Below are positions 1 through 12,500 of a stretch of DNA of 64,000 bases, in pieces. The stretch comes from Crotophaga sulcirostris (lineage: Eukaryota; Chordata; Aves; Cuculiformes; Crotophagidae): the NCBI GenBank assembly GCA_013397455.1, contig VYZB01000536.1, positions 373,671 through 437,670 on the forward strand. The letters are read 5' to 3'. The position numbers were made by a program, and so were the translations under genes. Numbering within the stretch: the stretch's first letter is position 1; each line of letters starts with the position of its first letter. Under the pieces are notes generated by a model that was not told the DNA's origin, made no database searches, and was given only the letters and a program-made list of their open reading frames with translations.

Positions 1-3000
1 ACTTCAGGTTGCTTTGGCAAATTATTTACCATTAGACATTTTTCCTCTTTCAGATAAGGACTGTAAAACATCCTTTTCATTTTAAGACTGAAAGAAAGAA
101 TGTCCCAGAAAGATGTGTGTTCATGTATATACAAAAAGAAATCCCATTTTACCTTTGCCAGTGCATGGAGAAGTTTCCATGCTTGCAGGTGTTCGGTCAT
201 AGCCTATTTGCTGCCAAAGTGGGAAAAAGGAGGTATTCAGTTATGATTGCACCCTTTCCAGTATTCTTCCAAATTTGTCCAGTTTACAAAACCTTTCTAT
301 TCGTACAGCTGCCTTGCTCTCACTCTCCCTTTGTTTATTTGATCGATGGTGAACTATGTTTCCAGGATGCTGTGGATTTTCCAGATTGTCTGGTTTAGAC
401 ACTGGGTCCAATTACAAAAATTTGGTTGAAAGGGACGTGGTTCTTCTGGGACTTTTGCTTTTCTAAGAGAGGGCTATTATGTTGCTTTAGCATAGGATTG
501 AAAAATTCGTTTTACAAAATAAATAAATGCTATTTCTTACAGCTTATACTTCTCAAAGGATAAAGGCTAAGAGTTTCAGGCTTAGAGCTCAGTTGGCATC
601 TGCTACAGACACTGGGACAATGTTTTTTGATCAAGTACAACTCTTTTTTTTTTCCTTACACCCACTTATGGGAGGAAGATAGTAAGATTGAGAGTCAGAG
701 GGTTTATATATTGAAGGTCTATAGGAAATGATAGGCTATAATGCTGTGTTTCAGGCTTGCAAAAATCCATTCCAAAAAAGTAAAGGCTAAAATGTCTGTT
801 TGACTTAAATGAACCATTTTGTTGGATATGTTAATACACAGAAGTCATCTTATTACCCAAAATATTATGTCTTTTTTGGCTCTTTTTTTTTTTAAAGTTA
901 GAATGGATGAGTCATTAGATAGGTGTATTTTTGGTTAGTTATGAAGCATAGGGTTTAGTTTTTTTGATACAAAACCATGCCACAAAACACTGGTACAAGT
1001 TTCATAAAAGTTAGATTACTTAAAAAATAATAAGTACATTTCTTAAAATAAGATGTAAAATACATATTGGAGAGGTTCCTTGAAGTTTCCTCAGTGTAAT
1101 ACTGTAGACACCATTCCACACAGATACAGTCTGCTTCTGCTAGCTGGGTTAAGCTACCAAAATAAACAATTGCTTTCATTTTGGTAACAAATAACTCTAC
1201 CTCTCCATTTGTGCCCATGTAAGTTTTAGACATTTTGTAATAGTGCTAGTATAAATGTTCAGAAATGAACTGCAGAGGTAAAATCAATTGAGCCCCTTCC
1301 AAAGTAAACAACTGATGGGCTCCACAATGCCATCCTCTCTGAATAAAATTCTAACCCAATATTTAAATTCAGTCTTACATTTGTGCTTATCTTGACCAAG
1401 TCCCCAACTCTTTGATACAGCCGATACTTCGAAAAGGTATAGCACCCCTCCCACTCTCCTCCCCAAAAAAGAGCTGTGAAAGTGAAACTCTTTCCTGTTG
1501 AAACATCATCTTTAATTCCCTAGATAAAAAACAAGAAAAAATTGTAGCTAAAATTTTCTTCATTTATTCACTCTACTCTCCAAAACATGTGAAGCTACAT
1601 GAAACAGCACACAGCAGAAAAGCTTTGCCTGTCATGTCTTCTCTCTCCCTTCCCAGCTGCCTGCTCTACCACTTGCCCCATGCTAACACTTAGCACAGCA
1701 TATACACAGTTTGTGGATAGCTGTCTACTGTCTTAATGAATTGAACTGAGTCAACAAAGCTTTAACAAATGCAAAAAGCAGCAGAATAGCACAGTGGAGA
1801 GGAGTGGCAAGAGGGCAGGAATGGTTAATTAGATTGAAATAACAGCAACAAGCGAGCTGCTAATTAAAGCTATTTATTGTTAGTTATATGACCAGACTGT
1901 TAGCCATCATGATGCTGAACTAAAAGCATCCAGCAAGTGCTCACTGGAGCTGTGCTTTTTAATTGTTTATTCGTGGACAAAAACTACACTAAAATGAGTC
2001 AGATGGCATATTGCTACTATAAAAGGCATGTTGGGGTTGTGCTCAAAATCAGGCATTGCAAGCCCCGTCAAAGTTACACTTAGAAATCCAAACTCAGAAG
2101 TACAAAATTAAGGTATATAAAGACTAATTTTTCTGTCCTCTACTAATGCCATTGCAATAAATAAATGATTAATACATTTCAGAGGACATAATTCAAGAGG
2201 GAGACAGAGGCATGTTATACTTTATTATTTTTTTTATTTCACAGCACCCATAAAATTTCAAGTCAATGCTTTATCCACATTTAGGCTTTGACAGTTACTC
2301 TGGAAATTAGATACTATCTGTCCTTTTAGAATAAAAGGAAAATGAACAAGCATAAGGTATCAAGATCTGCAGACTGAACAAAAGAAGAGAAAGCTAGTGC
2401 ACACACTAAGCAAAGGACCCTGGAAGAAGGGTCAGCAGAAACTGATGGAAAAGAGAAAAGTCAGAGAGTGAACAGACGTGGCAATTCAGGAGAATGATAT
2501 GAAGCAGGGTGAGAGAACTAATGTTGCATCTCTGTAAACCAACATTATTATTTGAATTCTGAATAACTCCGAACCTTAATTAGAGGCTAATTATCTTTCT
2601 AATATAGCCAATTAACATCTTAGCATGAAATTAATATATTTTAAAATTCCATGACCATTTCTTGTATCACTTGCTAGCATTTGCAGAGAAGTTGGAATGT
2701 GAGCAGATGTTCATGCAATTGTAGGCAAGAAAGACACAATTGTCATCACTCTTCTTTTATGTTACTGGACTTCTAACCACCCGCATAGCTAAATGTATAT
2801 ATCTGTCTTTTTTTTAAGCTAATAAGATAATCTGTGAAATTGTGTGTATGTTTAAAAATGTTACCAGATATTAAAAAGAGTGAGAAATCATTCTTCAAAT
2901 TTTCCTCACATACAATTTCAAAAGGAAACTTCACCAACTTTTCAAGCTCAGAATTCTTGAATCTTATTTTGGTCTGTTCCCTCATGAATAGCTTTCTTTA

Positions 3001-3330
3001 CAGTGCTATCTTGAAATGAAGAACAAAATCTTTCAAGGGTTGAGCAATATTAGCCATTCCAGTACAAGCAATATTTTGCAACCTCTGTGTCAGAAAATAA
3101 CTGAAAGATCACAATAAGACTGACTTTCAGCAAGGGTTAGACATACAGTTCCTACTTATGTCCTTCAGAATTGCCTTTTGAGTAATCAAACAGAAGTCTG
3201 AAACTTTCAATAACTTCTGTTAAAATACTTTCAAGGTTGCTGAGTCAGAGGGGTTTTGGGAGAGAAACAACTACTACATTTTTAATAAATATCTAGTTGG
3301 TGCTGAACAAACAGGCAACAGAAAACTTAC
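1..3330 (-). other. CTTNBP2: Intron 17 of CTTNBP2 (partial; continues beyond window start)
   Basis: The donor GTAAG begins at 3330. No minus-strand segment resembles the next expected exon, which in mammals begins with W-M-S-K-L-W-N. The sequence is AT-rich and unique-looking. At 2577-2614 there is an evenly spaced run of TAAT/ATTA cores, and around 1790-2010 a stretch with several TAATTA motifs that looks like a possible conserved non-coding element. I see no transposon with a recognisable end. Confidence 0.75.
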
Positions 3331-3509
3331 TTCACAGTCGCTTGGCCGTGCCCTGGTACCACAGGACAAGAGAAGAAATGTTTTGGCCCCATAAGTGCCT
3401 CAGGCGCTCCTAGACGTGATAAGCAAGAGTTCAGCTGGTGCCAAACAGCAAGAATCCAGTCTATGACCTTGCACACAGGATCACATGGAGGAGGTACTTT
3501 GCCCCTGAA
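3331..3509 (-). CDS. CTTNBP2: CTTNBP2 exon 17 (end of AAA+-like region)
   Basis: Minus-strand acceptor CTCTGCAG precedes TTCAGGGGC, and the exon ends GTGAA before donor GTAAGT. It is 179 nt and encodes residues 1264-1322 plus 2 nt. Readable motifs are [33 protein letters not shown] and [10 protein letters not shown], nearly identical to mammalian CTTNBP2. The stretch from DW...LW through GP..F.SCP resembles the helical lid region after the AAA+ core of neuron navigator (NAV) proteins. It enters in phase 0 from exon 16 and leaves in phase 2, so the next exon, outside the window, must supply one base to complete the lysine codon. Confidence 0.95.
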
Positions 3510-6500
3510 CTGCAGAGAGAAAAGATGTTTAACATGACAAAAGACCTCTGCTCCAAACACCTCCTTCGGAACCTCAAGAAGGCTTGTTTTTATTTTCCTG
3601 ATATATTGCTATTACGGAAATCAGGAACAATCCAAAACTGATCAAAACATTTTACGGACTATAATGAAGTCCCGTATTAAAACTTATTTCCCCAACTAGA
3701 CTTTAAAAGATATCTCCTCAACAATAAGTCAACATGCCTGTACTTGCGGGAAACTGAGACACAAATCTGGAAGCATTGAACAGGAATGTCTGAACCAGGC
3801 TTGCTTTCAGTTGATTTCAATATTGGAGTAGCAATGAAGGAAAGATGCCTTCCTCTAAGACTTACATTTTTTGGTGTGCCTTGTTAAAGGTAAATTATTC
3901 GCTGCCAGAAAAATCTATTTCATCTGACTCCAAATTACAGTCTTCATCATCCTAATCCTAGGATTATCCTCTGAAACAGTTCAAATTAAAGGAAGCATTA
4001 AAAGATGTGCTAGGGATAGGGCTAGCACTGAAGCCAGAGCTTCTTGACAAAGTCTACAGGTGAAAAATAGAAAGGTAATGTAGAAAAACATTTAAACCAT
4101 TCCCATATATCCTAATAGTCCATAAGGGGGAAAGAGCTTTTCATCTAAAACATGAATATCAAGGCACAAAAAAGGTATCAGAACATAGAGCAAGGATCTT
4201 TGAAACAGTCTGCTGTTCAAACAGCAAATGTGCTTTCCTTTCCTTTAGGTTCTTACAACAGATTAATCTTTCTTCTATTTTTAACTTTGGAACCTGCTAT
4301 TTTAAGCCCCACACCAGCTGGCATTAGAGTTTGTATATGGCATATGTATATATCAAAAAAAATGAATTAGCACATCGGGCATTTTTATTCATTATTTAAT
4401 TAGAGAAGGTACAGGAAGACACACGGCTATTTTCTCCAAATAGCCACCATCTGCATATATGCTTTAGAGAAAATAAACTTAATGAGATTACTACCCAAAT
4501 TCTATTTAATTTCAGAGGCAGGACCCATAACATTGTTGAACTCTAACCTATAAGATTAAGGATTGCTTTTAAGCCCAAACAAAATTGCCTGAAAATGATA
4601 TCTGTTACATGATGATGCAAGCTCTGGTAGCCAAAGCAGTTTGGCAGAAGAAGTTTGATCCAGCCTTTGTCTGTGAACAAATCAGAATACCAATGTTTCT
4701 GCAATTGTCTGTATTGCTGTATGTCTTGGCCTTGCACTCAGCTGAAGACAGTCCTTCTCTTTGATCTTGAATAGTCTATGATCAAAGGGCTTATGTCTTT
4801 ATAAAAAGGGGCTTAGATCACAGTGCAGGCTGGAAAATACAACCTTTCTCCTCAAGAGGACAGAGGAGAACTCTGCTACATACTTCTACGGCACTGTCCT
4901 CTGGCCTATACCTCATTCCAGCACTATAGCATATCTGAAAGATACCAGCTTCAATCAACCCACCTACTTGCCTACAGACAATTGCTACCCTCCCAATCCT
5001 CTGTAAGGATTCTGGAAACCACTCATACCCTCAACCAGGCAGGAACTCATAATGGTTCTAGTTTATTATGTCTGTAGAGACTCGAAGATTTAAAGCATAT
5101 GGGGAAAAAGTAAACAATGCTCCAAAAAAGAAAAAAGTACTTATAAATAACTATGCACCTGAAAAAAAGTAGTGTAAGAAAAGTAATTGATTAAGAGTTC
5201 CATTGATATATTTCACATGATTTTTTTTCATATTCTGTATTCCTGTTTTTGCTATTAAAGAATACCTAGGAATGTTTCTAAGTGTCCTTATTATCATAAC
5301 TGAAATGCTCAGCTACCACACATTTCCTCTCTAGGATCTCTTTGAATCAGTAAGCTTTTATAGATGAGAACTGTGGCACAGGGTACAGGAGATGCCATCC
5401 CCAAAGATAACCAAGATACATACAGCTGGACACTCAGAACCAACAGTAGGTCTGTTGTCCCAGACCAGGACTCTCTACACTCACACTTTTTTCTATTTCT
5501 AGAACAATCTCCCTTTTTAAGCCTGTTCAAAACTCTGCTGCCAAGATTATTTTCTTTTGCAGCTGTTTCAATTAAACTCCCCCTCCCAACGCATAACACT
5601 GCCTGACTGTCTTCAATAGCTGCTATCACACTGGAAGGGTTTTCTTCCAAATAACTTTCAAAATTCCACAGTTCTGCTTTTGCCCACATCTTTTTTCCTT
5701 TCCCATTCTCTGTTTATTTATTCAAATTAAAACAGACTTCTCACTTTTGTCCTTTTTTTCCAGTTTCAGCAGGCCTATTGGCTCAAAACAACTTCCCTAC
5801 TGATACGTTTTTACCCCTCTTTCCTCTGAGATTGGAAAATCATGAAAACTCTTTTTGCTGCTTAAAACTCAGACAATATACACAGGACATACAACTATCT
5901 TATTTTAGGTATACAGAACAAATTTCTTGAGAAAGGAATTTTATGCTTGCTGAACAGATTCTTACTATCATGCTTACATAGAAGATGAAAAAAATTTCTA
6001 AAGGTTACTTTCATTCAATGGATAAGCAAGTATTCACAGTATCATCATTTGCAGCCAACCTGCGTTTATGCTAATCAGTCATGACCACACACCTTCCTAT
6101 ATGAGCCCAAGCACAACACTACAGATACATAGTCTGTATCTTCCCAGAAACTAATGCTTTTTCCCTGAAACAGCTTAGTTATCTGCTCAGATTTTGACAC
6201 TGCCCTCGTATGTGTTTCACAGACCTGGTGATGTACAAAATTGGTGGAGCAGATTCCAGTTCCTACCTTGTTTATAACTTTCCTTCTTAAAAACCTTTGA
6301 AGCAAGCCATGCATTGGTTCCCCATCCCACCTCAGTTGAACCCAACGGAAATGCTGCTGAACCAGCAGGTCAGAGCCATGAAGATGACACTTTGCGATTG
6401 TTCCCAGTAAAAAGCAGTTCTCATGAAAGTAAAAGGCACCAGAAGCTCCGTTTGCTAAAAATGAACCATAAAAAAGTTTACTGAAAGACTCAAAGCTTTG

Positions 6501-9500
6501 ACATAATTTCATATAAAAGGAAACAGCAGTGACATAATTAGAAAGAAAACTCACCATAAATTACTCTTAAGAACTGTTTGCAATAAAATATAAAAACTGA
6601 ACAAATTATGTTTTTCTCTTTTAAGTTCTACATTTTTCATGTACTATAATACAAATATACTGGAGCAAAAACACTTCTTCATTTCAGATTCTTTAAATAC
6701 CTCTTTGAATAGTGCAAGGATTTTCCGAACTCCGATTCTCAAGAGGTGCCAGAAAATCTCCTAGTAATTCAGATAAAGAAGCTCTCTCGAGATTTTCTAA
6801 AATCACAATGGTTGTCTTGTTTACAGGAGGCTGTTTAACTGGGACCAGACAAGCTGAAATATAAAAATCCCATTAATATCAGCTTATGAAAATTTTTTAT
6901 TTATGTATACAGCTTTTACTGCTACTGATTCAACAAAGGAATTTTTTTTATTGTTTTTGCCTTTCTGCTTCACAAAATCAGACAGTGTAATATGTTCAAA
7001 ACTGGAAGCATACAATCAAACAATAGGAAGAATATCATACTGTACAGTAAGAAAAAAATCAAAGCTATTATTAAAATAAATTCCTTAAATGGCTATAATG
7101 GGACCTTCACAGATAGGAAGGATTTCAGCACACTGAAAATAAATTCAACAGAAAAGATAGCAAAGATCTCTGGAAACATTTCTTTCATTTGCTGTAACAC
7201 ATCTTTAACTTTTAATATGCCCTTTTTATACTATGTAGTGACAAAATGATTCAAAATATTCCATGTTTATAAGAAAATTAAACATTCTGTGAGATTGCCT
7301 ATTTGTTTGCTGCTATCCTCTCTTCAAAATTTTCTTCAATAACTTTAAGAATCACCCAAATAATCAGAGCCAGTTTGAGGCACAAACAGTAGCACCTGAA
7401 CCTAACAAGCATTAAAAATCATATATATAATCTCCCTTTTTTCACATTTCAGATATTTTACTTTATTTTTCTTAATTTTAACATCTTATTGTCTAAAAAA
7501 GATCCAGCCTTTGGAAGTGTTCCTGTAACTCTAAATCCCAGATGAATGTTTCTGTAATACAAATATTAAGTAATACACTTGTCTTGAGTATATTGGTGTT
7601 GCATAATTTCAGAACTTTTTGAAGGTAGTGCTAAAGATGGTTATTAAGGAAAATGATGAATAATAGGGCAAACCTTACAGCAACTGACTGTAGCTGATGA
7701 TTGCTATTTACTTGCAGTTTCCTGAATAGTATTGCTGTGTTTTACTAAGACAATATAGCTGGATAGGAGGGAAGACAGGTACCTCATCTATGTCTGATGG
7801 AACTCTGCAGGGAGAGGAGGAGAGTGCTCTCTTAGGAAAGGAGATGCGGTAGAACAATGGGGCAAGAAGCAGGCAGAAAAATGAGAGACTGAACAAGCAA
7901 CAGGATGCTGAAATGCAAGCACAGGCTGTTAATAAAAGTGTGTTGCTGATAGAGTAAAGCATTCAAAACAGGAAGCTTTCCTAAGAGAGGGTGGCTAGTA
8001 AACAAACCAGACTATGAATGATTTCCTCGCCTGCAGGCCAAATGCCAAAGCCTAGCTCACTGCTGACTAAATGGTCTGTTCTTCTTTCCCAGCAATGTGA
8101 GGGAACTCAGAATGACCTGTGGGAATAATCACTGGCACAACCTACTCTCCAAACTGTGACCGAGATTTCCTGGGAGATAAAACTGACAGACTGAATTTAC
8201 ACTAGGAAGTACGTTAACAAACAGAATGGAGTGTTACACGCCAGTGTATAAGTACATGTGATGACTCTGCTTTTGTTCATGAGCAGAGGGGATTGTGCAG
8301 AGTTTGTTGCAACCAAGAAAGCCAATGAAAGCTACAGGATGAAAGCCTGCTTGAATGATAAGCCCCACATTGCAAGTGCACAACAGGTAGAAGATAGCAT
8401 TCAGTCTCCCTCACTGAACTGTAGTTTTTATATTAAGTTAGTAATTCTAGTTTGTTTGAATAAAACCTTTGCCTATGAGGTTCAATTTCGTCTTGATATT
8501 TCTGGTTTGCCCTTACTGAGAAGGGAAAAGACAGAGGCTGTCTCAAAGTTTCAGCACGGTAGCCCATGAGAATGCATCTAGAGGTGTTGCACTGTTACAA
8601 CTGAAACTGGTACAAGTTCAAATGCCTAAAGCACACCCTCTTTCAATACAAAAAGTGAAATATGAAAATCATAGCTTCTGAAACACAAGGTTATTCCAAA
8701 CAGTTTAATATTTATCACATTTATTCTTAATGTGAATGACCATATTGAATGAGGTAAAGTTAAGATCCTAGAGCTGTCAAGGAGACCATAATAATGAAAG
8801 AGAAAAGTCCAGCATTTTTGGATGAAATGAATTCTTACTACCAAGGTTAGATTCAAAATATATTGCTAGTTTTATCAATAAGAAAACCCAAATCTCCAAT
8901 TATTTATTGTGAATTTACACAGGTACAGCCTACTGATCACTCTGAGAATATGTCATCGTGGAGCACCCAAGTAACAGGACTTGAATCTACATGTAGCTAT
9001 TCAGATCCATCAAGAGAAAACTGTTCACTTTAACAAAAATTCAACTGTGTCCTGTAGTAATGGGTCAGCAAACAGACACACACACTAACATTTGCCTGAT
9101 GAGGTGACAAAATTTAGCTCAGATGCACACATAGGTATGTAGTAAACAAGCACATATCAAAAGCAAGCGGTCTGACTTTTTAAGAACTCCTTCACTGCTC
9201 TGTCTGTTCCCAGAAAGGTAATAATTAGCGCTTCCCTGCCTATGTATAATTTTTTTAAAAAAACAAAACAGCTACAGTAAGGCAACAATAGCCCTCCTTT
9301 TCTGTTTTAATAGATCTGAACCACAGTAATCAACTTTTAAAGGCTCACAAACAAAGGTTAAAAGGAATGAGACAGAAAAATATACTAGAAACTACTAATT
9401 TTACTTGACAGAACTCCCTATCAGGCCGTCACACTTAGCTGTACCTCAGTTTAGACTCTTACCATTATTCCCCAAGCACCTGGAAAACTATGGTTTCAGC

Positions 9501-12500
9501 TAAAACATGTCATCCAGTATGCAAAATATTTTAATGTATTTCTTTACTTTGTGCCATTAAAATTTTTCCCACAAATTACCAAAATCAGTCCTACTGAAAT
9601 AACCTTACCACTACTGATGAACAGTTCTGCAAGCTGCTCCTTGGAGAAACAAGCATCCACTTCCACTTTAATGATTTCACATGTGGATCCAGCAGCCACT
9701 TGCTTTTGCTGTGTTGAAAATGAACAGATTTGGTGAAATTGTGTGAAGTCTAATTTATGCACTAATCTACTTTATATGTTTGTGTTAATACCTTGATGCA
9801 GGCTGCTATCTGATACGCTATGTAGTCTTGCAAACTTCCTTCTGGACCATGGAAAATGACATTACGGTATTGTTCAACCTATAGAGAGCCAACAAATTAT
9901 TCTTGAAAGTTCATGGAACTTTTTTTTTTACTTAGATGAGACAATCAGCACCTAACAGACAAAATTATTTGTTTTGCACTACTGGAGTTTATAATCCATA
10001 CTACATTAGTTTCAAAATAGGCAATATTTGCACACAACATCTTGAAAATACATTGATAAATTTATATCTCAATTCTTAAAACTACATAAAAAGGTATTTT
10101 GTCATTATAAAAATCATTAAAACTTGAAAAATTCATGTAGGAAGAATGAGTTTAGGAGTAAAATTTTTCTTGCTTTCGAATTAAAATAGATAATTCAGAA
10201 TAGTGTTAAAACTATCAAAAAGTTTAGATCGCTGACTTAGACTAAGGATTTTATTTCCATTTGCAATGGGATCATGTTATCAATAAGGTAGAATAAAAAT
10301 GATTTAATCTATCCTAACTGTAAAATTACTTTATGTCTAAATAGTAAGGGAATACACTCATATCATTGTGCAATATCGTTAAATACAGCAGAAACCTATG
10401 GCATGTAACTGTTTTTCTAACAACATAAAATACTACCCAAGGACACAGCAGGAATTATGCAGGTTTGAAACCAATTCTGATTTGATTAGCGGCGTTAAAA
10501 CAAATAATCTATGAAAGCTAACTCATATTATCCAATTATCCTTACATTTTGAAGTATTAGATAAATTGTAAGAGTTACAGGAGATACGTGTATGTAAGCT
10601 AGTAATAAAATTCAAGTCTCAAGTGATTGCTTACATGAACGTTACTCTAATTTACTTTCCCCCCAAAAGTGGAATGAAATAACTTTGGAAAGAAATAAGA
10701 TATCACAGAGCTTTTAATATATTTTCTTAAGCAGTTCAGTTCATCAGATGGCAGCAATTTAAAGAAGAAAGTTAATTCTCTCATGTGACTGAAGTTATTG
10801 GGATAAGATTCATGGGGAAATTTATTTTAAAATAACAGCTTTCATCCCATTTCATTTTTTAGAAGTCTCAGTATTCTTTCACAGAGAAGATCAATTTTTT
10901 TTTAGTCAACACTATTACAGAATTATTTTCACATACAAAGAGCATGGAGAGAAAAGCTAGCTTAGTACTTACTAGACGGAGGTAATTCTGAAGGGTCTGA
11001 AGATGGATCATAGATGCATAAGTCACACTATTTAGGCAGCCTTCTTGAGGTCCTTTAAAATGAGATACACAAATAACTTTCTAAATCTCTCATGTTTATA
11101 TGCACGTATGATGGATACAAATGCTTTTCATGCAGCATTCTACAGTGACTTCTTAAAATTATAGGCTATGCACATTGAAATGATGAAGAAATGAAAGGCA
11201 TTTATCTAGCAACATAGATTCACAGGTATCTATGACATAAGTAAAATGGATACTAATATACAGATGAAAAGTTAGTAGGGCCAGTATATTTTCTAAATGT
11301 TGTAGACCCTTTCAAATCTAGTTAAATAATTAATTGGATATGATATTTCTGAGGATCAAGCAACACTGAAGAACAAAACCAGCAGTAAATCATTCTCAAA
11401 TTATGTATTTCATATAGAGAGTCCTAATATTCAAAACTGAAAATTATAAATTGAAAATTACCAAACAAAAACACTGTGATATGCTCAGCTCTATTATTCT
11501 TCAAAAATTCCCATGGTGGCTGTGAAAAAATCTGACCTGTTGACCATGTAATGTTACCTGTTCAAAAGAAAAAATAAGAGAGATATTGCCTGTATCTGTA
11601 TAAAGTGTCCTGTGCTCAAGCATCTTCACTTGCTTACTAAGATGTGTGCATATACTGATAAACTTGACAAAACAAACCGGTGCTATGTACTAAATCAGAC
11701 TACTATTTGATATGACTGAGGATACTAATCCGTCCTGCCAACTGAGACACAGTTAGCATGTCTTACATCTTCACATGCAAAATAAAGTAAAATAAGTTAA
11801 TTTGCCCAGTCTAATGTGAACAGGGTTTTTCTGGGGTGGTGGGCAGGGGGAGGGGAGAAGGAGGTTTAAGATAAAGTACATGAATTTTCAAAATTTTTTT
11901 TTACTGTTATAGCTACCACCACATTTTGGCTAATTTCTCATCGTTTTAAAGATTTTTTTTTGTTTTACCTTGATAAGTGAAGTTACATAAAACTGGAGGA
12001 GTCCTGCTCTACCTATGCTGATGATTTACAGTTTGGATTTACTGTACATTTTGGATATACTGTAAGGACATAGTGTGGGCTTTGCTTCGGATTGTTTTGT
12101 TTCACCTGTAACACAGATCTCTCCCCTGGAGTACAAAATTTATTGATGGACTAATTAACATAGGGCCTCATGGTCCCTGAGGCCCATTGTACTATACATA
12201 TATAGCTAAAAGTAAAGAATGCTTTCATGCCAGCACTGGTCAAAGTTTCTTCGCTAGTACTGGTCTTTCTTAGTCTAAGCTTTAAAAGATCAAAAAACCT
12301 ACAGATATTTTTATCTTATTTACAAAATTTCACAAATTCAAGAAAAACAAAAATTAGCTTTTCTTATTACACCAATATTGATACCTAGTTTGACAGATAA
12401 TATACTGCTTGCACTGAGGCCAATGTTGGATTCTGAAGCACTATTGAATGACAGATCTTCTAGGTTCCTCCATCCATCAGAAGCGATTGCCTGGAAATGG

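Noticed and set aside
1..3330. Search for the next CTTNBP2 exon or CFTR exons at the window start
   Set aside because: No minus-strand stretch matches the expected W-M-S-K-L-W-N exon and no plus-strand exon of the neighbouring gene was recognised; both should lie before position 1.
5309..5689. 126-codon minus-strand frame in intron 16
   Set aside because: The translation resembles no family, has no splice context and lies between two well-placed exons.
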